From contig CM082579.2 of NCBI GenBank assembly GCA_040954595.2, forward strand, positions 1,798,001-1,862,000: DNA of 64,000 nucleotides, read 5' to 3'. This DNA comes from Balanoglossus misakiensis (taxonomy: Eukaryota; Hemichordata). The notes beneath the pieces were generated by a model. That model was not told the origin of the DNA. It did not search any database and worked only from the letters and a program-made list of their open reading frames with translations. The translations under genes were made by a program, and so were the position numbers. This document shows, one piece after another, positions 48,239 through 61,000 of this stretch (positions are counted from its first letter, which is position 1; each line of letters opens with the position of its first letter).

Positions 48239-50673
48239 TAACTTCTGTGTTATTTTGAATACAGAGTCAGCTTCATTGTGCTATGACTTGATTAAATTCC
48301 TCAAAAGAAAAGGGTAAAAGTATTGCTGAAAACCAATTCGATCCTTAATTTGTTTCTAGAAATGATTGGTAATCTACTGTAAATATCCCACGCGCGAATA
48401 TAAGTGTCATTATTTGATAAATGTATGATGTTTAGTAATTTTGAAATCGTTGCAACTTTAGGTTGCAGCATCGCAGTAGACTGTAATAGAAACTGCAGTA
48501 TCTATCGACATTTACATATTAATTTCTACACATTATTTCAATAAATGACAAAATGAGGCATCGTTAATCTAGAGAGAGAACTACATTTTAACATCTGAAA
48601 AATATAAACGGTATAGACTGTTCAATGCATCGGACATTTTCCTCCTTATGCATCTGCAGTAAGCAAGTCAAAGCCCAAGGGTATTCAGTAGGTTTCCATT
48701 TAATCTCAGAAATGTGACATCCCGATGCGCATTGAAGACATCAACCGGTCTGATCATTTACGAGCTTGAAAGATTTTAACGAGGTACATCAAAGAAGCGC
48801 ACATGAAAATTGCCCGGACATAAAACCTTGGTCTTTTATATACATGCAGTCAATGACAGCTCCCTTGGGTCCCAGGTAAAGAAGATACATTCGGCAAACT
48901 GTAAAAAGAAATACACAAGATGTGCATTGAAATCCTCATCACAGTCTGATGTGTCATCTGTCAGGAAACGTGACGTCATATCCAGACAGCAGGCTTTGTC
49001 GTTCAACACATTCAATGATCATCAGAATGAAGTAATCAACGGGAAAGATATTTTGATGCATTTCACCCAAGTTGAATGTAGAAAGCATTTCATGAAACAG
49101 GGACAATGAGTTTCTTGACAAGTAATTTGAAGAACATTCATAAACACACACAACATTCTTTCAATTAACAAGCATCAACCGTCGGTTATAACTTGTGATT
49201 CCCCTAGGGATATATAGCTACAATATGCCTACATTAGAATTGAGATTACTTTGGCTATCGCCCATGAATGCCGCACTATTTCATCTAGGTACTGTTGCGA
49301 TTGTACAACGAATGCATATAATTTAAATATCAGTGGTGGATGAACAATAAGGGTGTACGTCAGTAACATAGCGTTAGCTGTAGTAGCCGTACACCTGGGT
49401 ATTTTGAATATTACGTAAGGGTTTTTGATTTTTGACTCTCGGCAACGGCAGTCAAGTGGCGTGAGCCGAACAGAAAACAGACAAGGAGCACTCGGCCATG
49501 AGCGACGGGGACTGGAATCTTGTAATCCACGTGGGAGCTCGGTGTTGAAGTTCAGCACGTCGGTATGTCCTGTTGGTTTGAATTCAGCGTTGCTCTCGGA
49601 CTTAAAATGCATGTCTACGCCAGCAACTGTAAGTGAAGTGAACCTGTTAAATTCTTCTGAGAAGACTTCAGGAAAGAACTGTGTGCAGCGCACTGCCTTG
49701 AAAAATAGATAGAGGGCGTTATGTTGTTCTTTTGCACACATTCGTTGATGTTTCGTGAAATTCCCACATCTTGCAAAATTCTGACCAATGGATTGTTCTA
49801 ATCGGATATAATGTCATAAATTATAATTGATATGGTACGGTCGTTAATGTATCTCTCATAATATGTTGAGATGAAATCTGAAAATGTCACTGGTGATACG
49901 GCTGCGTTGATTGACTAGATAAAATGTTAAAAATGATTACTTCCACTGATGATCAAATGTCGTTGTGACCCTCTGTGCGAAACAGTGACGGATGGTGCTT
50001 CAGTGTTGGCCGTACTTTTGCACAGTGACCTGTCTATCTGAAAATCTATCTGAAACTGTTTATTGGACCGTCAGCGTCACTCTTGAAAATAATTTAAATA
50101 AGCCACAGATCGCACTCTGGACATCGGGCACGCGTAAAATTACTATAGATTATCACCAATCCCTATGAGATTAAGTAAATTTGCATTCAGTGGGTTTGAA
50201 TGACACCTGGCTTAACTTGAGTGATGGTAGCTATTAGCACCATAGCAGGGCATTTGACCGCCAAGGGATAATAGTCTTCATGACAAAGGTATTGTGCTCG
50301 TGTTGACGTTCATGTTCGGATTTATCACCAGCTTGTCAATTTTGTCAGTGTTTTTCTTTGTTTTGTCTCATTTTAGTTTTATTTACCCTTTGTCTTGCTG
50401 CAGTTTGCAGAAAGTATGATGCGTTTGTCCAGATTTTTCGACGATGTTTCTGCAATTAGGTTACTTTGAGCGCTATTTTTAAATTTTGCAGCATGAAATA
50501 TGACGTCAGATGATTGACAGCGCGTCCGTTTGCAGTTTAATCACACGCCACTTTCATTCGGAAAGGGATTGGTGCATCATGGGTATGGATAAGATGCTGT
50601 CGATGATGTTGCTTATCAACTAGTATCGACCCGTTAGCCTGTCTGTCTTGAAAAAGAGTTGGTCGTAACAGCT
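48239..50673. other. Intergenic between ASIC copies 3 and 4
   Basis: 2.4 kb without a recognised gene. AATAAA for copy 3 lies at 48540-48545. A somewhat GC-richer patch at 49430-49640 has overlapping ORFs on both strands (170 codons on -, 95 on +) with no recognisable domain. No transposon ends were seen. Confidence 0.5.
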
Positions 50674-53600
50674 ATGTCGTTTAAGGAACCAGCTAGGCCG
50701 ACAACGATGTCGGCAACTATCTACAGCGATCGCTACAGTGACGGGGCCCTTCAGTTTGACCTGCCGGAGATGACGACCACGGTGGCCAAACACAAGCCTC
50801 ACAAATCCGTTGCCGTGACCTCATTCCGTGACCGGGGATATCGAAGTTCAGTGGACGTCATCAAAGAAGAGGAGAAGAAAGACGAAGGGAAGACAAAACC
50901 GCCAAATCTCGATCGCAAGAATGCCTGCGACGACTGCTGTTGTTGTCGCTCGTTTTTTTCCGAGAGATTTCGACAGTTTTCCGAAGAGACAACCCTTCAC
51001 GGACTTCGTTACGTAGTTGCACCACAAATCAACACCACGCGCAGGTGGGTACCTTTCTGTCGTTTCACTGTGTTGTCACGGTGACTGTTATTTTTTTACC
51101 CTTCGCGATGTTCAAGCCTTCCAGGCCCGAGTTCTTTGTATCGCACCCAAATTTCCCTTTATTTATGGTTTCAAGCCTGTGAAAGGGCTAATGCCACTGA
51201 GATGTAATTTATGTTTACGGCACATGTCATATGATATATGATTATGACATGGTACAATGAATATTGCATACTTTTATGGAACACACAATCCGTTATTACC
51301 TGAATAAATGGGTTATTCAAAGACTAATTGGTCCTCATGTAAGAGAAACGTTTTATTATCATTAAATCCGGATGTTGTGAGAACGTGAACTGAGAGAAGT
51401 ATTGAGCACCCGAGCACTTGTACTATGATAAATTTGTCTGTCTTTTTGTAACGCAGTACTTTTTTTAGTGGTTTTCGAAGAAGCGTCGCAACATTAATCG
51501 AAAAATTTCACAGGGTAAAATGCATGTACATTTATACACAGGCTATACATGATATCTCGGAATAATATCACATATAATTGAATGTGGTTAAGTACTTTGT
51601 TTATGCACATAGATTTTGTCTCTATCCGGGCGTGACACAATTCATATCCATGTCCACGTATTAATGAATCACAGATTGATGGCTTTGCCAGAAATCAAAC
51701 ACTTGTGTCTGTAGTCTGTCGGTTATCAAACACTCGTGTTCTTCTGTCAATTTATTGCTCACACGCATGTGTACTTAGTTCACCCAATGCATGATTTAAT
51801 CCCCACCAGTTCGTGTACAACACGAATTCACATTTGATATCCGCATTTGGTGAAAATTCAAATCCGTTCATTGTGTGTTTTCCGCCACGAATTAACTTCA
51901 CAAGTGTTTGGGCTGGATTGATCAGTCTTTCACGAGAAACTTAATCAAAAACCCAACGTAGCGCGCCTGAGTAAATATGGTATACGACAATCAAGATCCG
52001 ATAAAACAAAAGCTTGAATGACCTTTCCGGATACATGGACGTATGGAACACCCGCATCATATATCTGCAGCCACGACAGTCGGCAAAAATAGTACAACTT
52101 CGTACTTAAGTGAAACAAGCTAGTGTTAGGCCTAATTTTTATCAAAGCACCGAAAACGCTAGCCATAAAAGTTTCACGGACATGCGCACTGCTGTTTATA
52201 GAATATTAAAATTCACTATGCATTTTAATAAAGTTCCCAGGGACGATTTTTCTGTCGGTGCACACAAGCATCATGAACAGCCCCTACCCTGAGAAACACA
52301 CACGTTTTTCTGACGTTGCCTGTGACAGTAACGTATTACTACATGTCCTGTCCTGTAATACACGCTCAATTTGTATAATCCTCCCATGCTCGCAGAATGT
52401 GTCGTCAAGTAGACATGATTGAAGATCTCTGCAGGGTTTTAACCGTGCAATATCCATCCACAACGTTAATGGCCCTTTAATTGCCATATACAACCTTAGG
52501 GGGTTATTCGTAGTCGCTCTCCGTACTGTAAACCTGTCAGTCAATGATCTCTCGTACAATGCACGATGTTTAGCTTCCCTTGGGCAAGACGCTGCTGACC
52601 TCCAAGATACCTTATTATGTAAATTAATTTTCTTTCTTGCTTCGTCTGCTGACATCTCCATTATTTTCCTTCAATTAATGTGTCACCCGGGGAGAGTTTG
52701 TTAAGCCGGAAATCAGAAATATTTCTATAGCCTACATCAGTCAAAAGTGAATGACATATCCCCGGTTTATTTAAAATAAACCGTTATCTTTAATTAACTG
52801 TGTTTCAAAAAGCGTCAGAATGATGTCGAGGTTTTTATGTACGAATGCGGTGATTTTAAAGCGACTTTGAACAGAACACGCCGGTTTCTTTCTTTCTTTG
52901 TTTTGCATTGGAACATTGACATTCGATTAAAATTAAGTTTCCCGTGTCTTCTGCAGGATATTCTGGACGCTTCTTGTGATTGGAATGATTGTGTGTAGTT
53001 TCATCTATTTATACATGTGCTGGGTGAAATTTCTGGGTTATCCTGTCAAGACGGTGATATCGATGAACTACAAATCACAGATCCGCTTTCCCGCCATCAC
53101 AATTTGCAATTACAACCGCTACCGGAAGTCCTTCATTAACGGCACCCGATTCGAGGAATGGATTCGGCAGCAGTACCCGACATTCAACTTCAGCGACGAC
53201 GAGCCGCCGGTAGAGTTGGACGAGGATTTCCTTCGCATCAACAGGACTAGATTTGAGCTTTCCGCCGCCCACGACAAACGGGGGATGATTTTCCAGTGCA
53301 CCTTTGGCCGTGAAAAAATCCCGTGTGACGCCGGGAACTTCACGACAACTTTGACCGACTTCGGTGTCTGTTACACCTTCAATGGCCGTGACGTCAACGA
53401 AGACGCCATCTTGTACATAAGCCGAGGCGGAAGTGAACATGGATTAAGACTTCGACTTTTCGTCAATCAGTTTGAATACACATATGGAGAAAACTCGGCT
53501 GCCGGATTCAAGGTAACACTCATATTATAATTATTTAATTTAATTTTTTGCTCCTATTGAGTTTGAACTTTGTTTCAGTATCTTAGGTTATAAAGGAAGG

Positions 53601-56441
53601 TGTTTTCATTTTTTTGAGCTTTAAATGGCTTCATTCGAACATTCTTCCTTTGTCGGTAAAGGGTTAAACCTTCGAAGTATATTTAACGCCTGAGGTCAAA
53701 TTTCACCAATCATCATCAATTGTCTTCACATTTTCAGATTCTTGCCCATCGGCAGGTTGAAGTCCCTATGATAAGAAACTTTGGATTTGCAATTTCCCCG
53801 GGAACAGAGGCGCTCATCGGCTTAAAAATGATCCAGGTCTGTACTGCTTTAATTTCAATCAATGGCCTCAAGATGCGGATTATTGACGGATTAGATGAGA
53901 TTAGAGCATTTTCTTAATTCCTCGATAAGTCAACATAAGCACAAGGCAGAGCAACACCCGACGGAGTCGAACACAAGCTCTGCCAACTGACAATGTGGTC
54001 ATTATTGCAGAAATATATTTTTCTGACCTTTGAACTTTAGCAGAGATTATCAGAATTAGTTGCCGCAAGCGGTTGTCTTGATGGTGAAACTTGATAGTGT
54101 ACCAACGTTCTCAACAGATTAAGAGCAACTATATTCTACCGATGCAGTCGCCGCGGCTGTCGCTTTCGCTGAGTTAAATTACATATCTTGTTGCTGTAAA
54201 TTACCAGTACACCGAGCGGGTGATTCATTCACTCATTCATGATGGTCATCAGACGCCCTGTGGGTTTTGCCTCAGTGACCATGTAACATCGATGACTGAT
54301 TGATTGACCATATCCATTAGTGGCATTCTCAGTTTGATTAAAACCTGATGTAGTGATCAGATCGTCACGGGTCATCCATTCTACATGATGGCCTGTGATT
54401 GAATATGTTAAAGGTATCGGCGCAATCACGCACTCTACGGTAGTTAGATTTCACCAACGTTTTCAATCCGGGGACTTAACCTTATATTGTGAACATCACC
54501 GCGACATTACTAGTAATAGATGGTACATTCCGATGTTGCGATTTCTTAGCGTTAGTGAAGACGTCATTACAAGCCCATATGACACCGTTTATATAAAGGT
54601 GTTTTTTCGTTATATTTAAATTTGTAGGAACACAATCTGCCCGAACCGTACGTGACGAAGTGTTCAAACGAGCAGTTGGAATATTTCCCTGTATACACAC
54701 GTTCCAATTGTGTGCGGGAGCGGAATACCCACGCAGTTGTCTCCACCTGCGGCTGTCGTGAGCCGCACATGCCAGGTAATTGGTCAATTAAGCATTATTG
54801 CTCCTTTAATTTACTCCGTGATTGATATTTAGATACTTCTATCGTTAGTTTCAGTACATTCAAGTAACAGTGAAAAGAAGACAAGACCGGCCCTCGATGC
54901 CACCAGGCAATATTTCCATCATAAACCAACATGTAAATGTCACCATTTATGTTCAACAAACAAAGGTGCAACCCTTGATAACCATAAGACGTATTCGCTA
55001 TTTCAGGCGATGCAAGAGTGTGTAATTACAACGAATCGGTTACCTGTGCAATTCCAGTATTAGGTATGTTAATATTCACTTCAGTGCTCTACTACTCAAG
55101 TTTTTATCACAACGCCCACACTAGAGTGTTTGGTTTGGAAAATATTTTTATCGGTGAATGAGCGACTTGCCTCCGGAATTTCTGTAGGCCTAGATATATA
55201 TCACAAATTCAGCATTAAAATTAACCAAGCATATATATTACACTACATTCAGTGGTACATGGATATTATATTTAAATACTTGTCTGCCATGGAATCAATA
55301 GCATAAGTCCCGGACTACTTTATAGATTTTTGCGATTTGTTTTAATCGTCACTTCTACAGAACACAACAATACGACCTGTCCAGTGGCCTGTACGAACAC
55401 GGCGTATGAGACAAGGGTCAGCTACGCAATGTTTCCCGGTCGCCATATTGTCGAACAGCTACAAAATCGGTTAAACCTAAGCTACCCGGATATAAGGTAA
55501 ATGATCTGTGAAAGAGATACAACAAAACTGAGACGAAATTTTGTGCAGTGTACTACTACATAGACGGACTATACTGTCAATAAATCAAATAAATTCACAA
55601 AGCGCCAAACCCTTGTACACACATATAATATTTATTTGTTATAGTGAGAATAATGTTTTTTTTAAATAATTGATCAATGCTGATTTATATAGTGGTATAT
55701 GGAAACTGTTCCAAGTGATAAAACCTTTGAATGAGATAATCTACACGTTCACTTGAATAGACAGAAAGTCATAAAATCATCAGATACATTGGTCAAGGTC
55801 TATCCATATCTAAAAGAAATTCTCCATACAATATTTCTGATACAAAACGTGAATTTTATCAAAGGGTGTGTTTATTTCTCCGCAGGGAAAACATTGTTGA
55901 TCTGAAGATTTACTTTGAAGAGATAAGTTATGAAAAGATTAGTCAAGAAAAGGGATACGCCTTTCCTGATTTAATTGGTGAGACACATTCTGCTATTTGA
56001 TGTATCCGAAATTTCGTACATGTCATATAGGCCTAAGCCAACAAAGGTATACGGTCACCTATGCAAATTTAGCTACAGTTACCATGGCAAACTGAGATCT
56101 AGACAATCACAGATTTTCAGTGGGTGGCACAGGTGAAAAAGAGAGCGCCACCATATGTTCTTTAGAACACTCAGATATGATTTCATCAAAGCGTTGAGTA
56201 TGAAAAACCGTGTGGAGAAATGCAAGTTAAGTTTCACGTTGTCGGACACCGGCACTGCATTTATGTTGTTCTATGAACGTGTTTGTCGCATTTCATTTCA
56301 GGCGACAGTGGTGGTGAACTTGGACTGTGCTTAGGAGCGAGCCTTTTGACAATGTGTGAAATTATGGAATTCTTCTTTATGGCGTTGTGGAGAAGACTAA
56401 CAAGATTGCAACGGGGAATAGGACCACATTCGCAAAAATGA
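50674..56441 (+). CDS. ASIC-like DEG/ENaC cation channel, copy 4, 8 exons, 532 aa
   Basis: Exons: 50674-51044, 52957-53512, 53738-53836, 54628-54775, 55007-55063, 55361-55496, 55886-55977, 56302-56441 (1599 nt). It has the longest N-terminus of the set (123 codons), with a Lys/Glu-rich stretch and then CDDCCCCRSFF before EETTLHGLRYVV. TM1 IFWTLLVIGMIVCSFIYLYM is followed by CWVKFLGYPVKTVI, unlike copies 2 and 3. Palm FPAITICNYNRYRKS and FGVCYTFNGR, thumb CGCREPHMPG and CPVACTNTAYETRVSYAMFP, and TM2 GELGLCLGASLLTMCEIMEF are present, with the Gly-Ala-Ser filter intact. Exon 4 is 18 nt longer than in copies 2 and 3. Intron 1 (51045-52956) is 1.9 kb. An AATAAA at 56828 may end the transcript; the receptor gene on the other strand is convergent. 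Confidence 0.93.
51045..52956. other. Intron 1 of ASIC copy 4, 1.9 kb
   Basis: AT-rich with no recognised gene. A 125-codon minus ORF (52284-52661) has no identifiable domain. Confidence 0.55.
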
Positions 56442-56919
56442 CAGATTATCTAAACATAACTACATCAACCCTCCCAGTTGACTCCCCACCCCATGACGCA
56501 CAACGGATAGCAGTGAATATTTATCAGGTTCCAATTGTAAGTACTGTCAGTAAATCAACAAATGCCAGCAATTTTAGATAGACGGTTAACTAACAATTTC
56601 CAGTTACTATGGAAATCGGAGATCTAGCAATTCACAGATTTTGACTTTTTGGCCACGCGAAATCATTACCATCTAACGATATATGCGCATATGTAAATTA
56701 GAGGAGATAGTACACGTATACGTTTAAATCGTAAAAGTGAAGAAAATGAACTTTTTATCATATTTTCTGTTGTAATGATACACTTACTTACAATGACCAT
56801 CAAACTACAATGCATCCTTTCCAAGGGAATAAAATATGTTTTTGCTCCAGAAAATTTTACATTTTACACTGATCAAGACTTAAAGCATCACACAGTACAG
56901 ATCGGACCATTTTTATTCT
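56442..56919. other. Convergent 3' region of ASIC copy 4 and the GABA-B-like receptor
   Basis: About 480 bp between stop codons of converging genes. A + strand AATAAA lies at 56828-56833. No separate gene was seen. Confidence 0.6.
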
Positions 56920-57975
56920 TTATTCTCGCGAAGTTTCACCAACCGTATCTTCCTGCTCTGTCTCTCTTCTGGAGGTCATTGTTCGTGTTGTGACTCTGCT
57001 GGTGTTTCCGATGGATTCGCTCACGCCGACTAAGTTTGTATTCTTCAATCCATCGTCTCCACGCCTCACAGCCATCACCTATACACGAGACAAATTCAAA
57101 ACGTCATACTTTGTATAGTCTTACGGTTGTCAAACCAAAAAGTAGGTCCGGGTCAGTTTATTGAAAAAGTAGTTCGGGTCATTTTGCGAAAAAGGTTCCG
57201 TTCAGTTAGAGAACAAATGATGACTTGCGGCCCTCTACGTCATCAACAAGTTTCCAATGAAAAACAAAGTAACGTGAGATCTTCTTCATACAGGTCATGT
57301 AATGAAAGACGTTATTTATCATAACGAAAGATTTATAATTATTATGCCAGTGGTGTTTGTCTATTGGTAAAATTGCATACAACGTCTGAATCCGTCAACA
57401 GTAGGCTTCAATACTTATCACAGAGATTCACAAATTTACCTTAGGGACAAATAACAGCAAGAGTGTTGCGGTTGTACAGAATAAGATGAAACCATTTATG
57501 ATGATGTAAATGGCGTTCGGGTTGTTCTCCAGTAGCACTGATATCGGTAGCCCAATCGTGCTGAAGATGACAACATTGTAAAGAGACATGCCGACGTATT
57601 TGCTGTCGTTTAATCCGGGTATCTGAACAGACCTGCAAGGAAACTTGATAATATCAATGTTGATGGTGTGATAGGATTGCTTTCCAGAAACACCGCCAAG
57701 GGCGATGAATACGAGTCAGTAGACTTGAAAAACTAACTTTTTCTGCGCTATTTTGTTTGTTGATGAAAAATATCATTTGAACTTCTTACCTTGTCTGCCA
57801 AGTTAAGAAGGTTCCAAATAAAAGTAACAGACCCTTGTAGGCGTACATAGCGATGGCGAACTCTTGAAAATGATGTGAGTAGCAGCTTTCAAGTGTGTGG
57901 ATATACTTCACCACTGCATCACCAGACACAATTTCCTGAAAACGCACAGACAGTCAGACAGACAGACAGACAGAC

Positions 57976-58065
<90 letters not shown>

Positions 58066-61000
58066 ACTATATTATATTCTATTCTATTTATAGATACTCA
58101 ACTTCTCAAAGCATTAATTATTCAGCATAGCAAGCCAAGCAATGAATACACTTACTTCAACATATACCACCGTTCCTTGAACACTCTCCGGCGATATTAT
58201 TTGCCAAGGTATCAGAATCGCCATGTCAACAGTTACCATGGTACCTACCATTGTGAACAGCTGATGGTCGCGTACCGCCTGCATAAACAAAATTAATTCA
58301 ATGCTTTTAGCTGTCGTTCTTCTGTACCTCCGGAAAAATCAATGCATATTAGTTTGCTCTTAATATCTATCAATTATAACTTTCAGCTATTTATTTCGCT
58401 CTCCAGAATTGCCGAAGTTACTAGCTTCAGGTACAAGCAGGAATATAACACTATAACAAGCAAAATAATGGGCATTTATCACGCTGTAGATAGCTGAACA
58501 AGCGAACGTATCTGATGCACAGAACAAAATATAGTGACGTAGCAAGAGGGTACAAGTGCTGTCTCTTAATCACAGCGAAATAACAAACTTTTCTAATGAA
58601 CAACGGAATGTGCTCTAGGGCACTAAAGTCACTAAATTGCTTATAATGATGTCTTACCTTACGTTTTGGTGCCTTATTGGTGAAGACCGTATACACTCTC
58701 CATGTCTTTGAGAACATCGAACCGAACGATAATGTGAAGCCAATTGCTAAAATCCATGATTTAGTCTGTCGATAATTGAAATTACAGAATAAAACAGGGG
58801 ATTATTTAAACAGGGCAAAGTGATGAATGTATTACTGGTGTTTTACAGTCTTTTCCCCATTTTATTCGATCGCCGGCATGCGCATTAATCTCAGTTGAAA
58901 GAGGGCCTTTCATTGGCTTGTGACTTTTTCCTAATCCATGTGTACACACACGTGAGCTGATATCACACCAGTGTCTGTCTGTCTGTCTGTCCCATCGTAT
59001 TACAAGTTTGATCTGAAATTGGTGAGCACTTATAGACTTGGCTGGAACTCTTCATTGTGCATAACAGATTCGTGACAATGCTACATAAATACCTGGCAGA
59101 CTTGAGCAAACTGTTCCATTGAGAGTACTCCACGGTCAAGTCCATTGCAAATCACACTGATGTAAGTAATTATGCACCCACAAACCATGATGTTGTTGAT
59201 ATTAGGACTCGACATCTTTATCACTCTGAACGTAGAATCAGATTATTCAGCATAAATAATGGAATTATTAAGCAGTTAATGTTGATTTGCTGGCCAAGTA
59301 ATACAAGTCAAGTCAAACTATGTATGAAACTAGATAGGATGCAAACTTGTACATAAATTGTGACTCTTACGCAGTTTAACACGATGGGCCATGTGTCGTT
59401 TGTCCCGTGTCACATGAGAATGTCCTCCATGTGAACTGACTGGCCACGCGAGATCTCGCAGTGTCTCGCGGAGTTCGGAAAATGGTCTATTTAATGAGAC
59501 TTGTTACGAGATATGTACCTTCAATCACTCACCGTTTGTGCCTGTAAATCAAATTGAAGGATAGGAACCCAAGCGCCAGAAGCACACCACATCCAGCCAT
59601 GAACGACATGATCAACACTACTGATGACGAGATAGTCAGAAGTTGGACAATCGTGATTGTCGTGTCACTGTCAGGAGGCGGGTGGCCGCCTGAAACATAA
59701 AAAGTACCATTTCTTAACTGCTGTGGCTTCTTTGTGGCTAATTGGTGATTTATAATTAACGAATGTGTATTGGCTGAGTCTGATCATTAATGAGGCACGA
59801 TCCTTTGATCCAAAATTGTCTAGTTCTGTATCTTACGACCACAATCATATCCTTTACCTACCATGGTCACTCCAAATCTCCTCAAAAGTTTTACTCCAAG
59901 TGCAGTCATCTGATTGCGCGTAATACCGTCCGATTTCAACCTCTTTCGAATCTGAGGATACGCACGCAAAACCGATTGTTAAGTTTACATAATATACGTT
60001 TTTATTATATTATTCTTTACTTCTAAATCGTAATTATCTGAATAATTTTACGACAGATGCTGGTGGTTTGGTGTTTGTATACCTCTTGTTACCAAATGTT
60101 TACATAAGTCAATAGATGTATAAGAAGTTTACTAATGTAACCTAAAACATTAAATTACCAATATCTTTTTCAATCATGATGACTCCCTTTCTCCCACCGT
60201 CTTCATCGAATGACACGGGACCCTGAAAAGACAATTGCGAGAGAAATGCACTATATGTACTATAGTCTTTATCAATTGCGTGTTGCTCAAACGAAATAAT
60301 ATAGGACAAACACGTGACAATGTCATACGTGTGTATGTGTCTGTCTGTCTGTCTGTTTGTGTTCTCTGTTCTGCGACAACGCTCTTCTTATAGCTACGTA
60401 GCTACTTTCCCTTAAGATTTGTGTAAAATGCAATATGGAGGTCACACTAAGTGTGCCAAGTCATCAAATGTGTTTACTCTGTCATTTTTCATGAATGTTC
60501 GTGAATTATATTGTTGGTATCTTCCCGTTAATAGTCTTGACAAAATACTGGTTTCTATAGTACATGCAGTTTCTATGTGGACATAGATTGTACGCATGGA
60601 CGCCCGTTTCAGCCGAATGTATTCTCATTGAGTCAATTCAGAGGGATTCTATACCGTGTATGGAAGAGAAGGTAAGTACATAAACTTCACTTTCATTTAT
60701 GAAAAGATCCACATCATCAAGTAATGGGAATATCATCATGAATGTTATTGGAAAATTTTTCATTTTGATTGCCAGAAGGCCCAAAATTTCAAAATGCCCA
60801 GAGCTAGTGTTGGAACAGTTTTCATGTATGGATTCCTGAAATTAAAATCGGGAAACTCATTTACTTCAGTGACCACACACAAATACGTGTATACGTTAAT
60901 TTTGGTTCGCGGTATATTATCATAAAAGCTTTAGGAACAGATTTTTCAAAACGAAATGACGGGCGAAGTACAAAGAGAAATCTGGGGCAGATGATTGCTT

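Noticed and set aside
49229-49741. 170-codon minus ORF and 95-codon plus ORF on the same DNA
   Set aside because: No recognisable domain, no splice partner and overlapping frames on both strands in a GC-richer patch; probably chance.
52284-52661. 125-codon minus ORF in ASIC copy 4 intron 1
   Set aside because: Looked briefly like a retroelement fragment, but no reverse transcriptase, integrase or protease motif is visible.
56936-57078. A different frame for the receptor's last exon ending at TGA 56936
   Set aside because: Phase 0 after FVPK requires the frame VMAVRRGDDG..., which ends at TAA 56920-56922.
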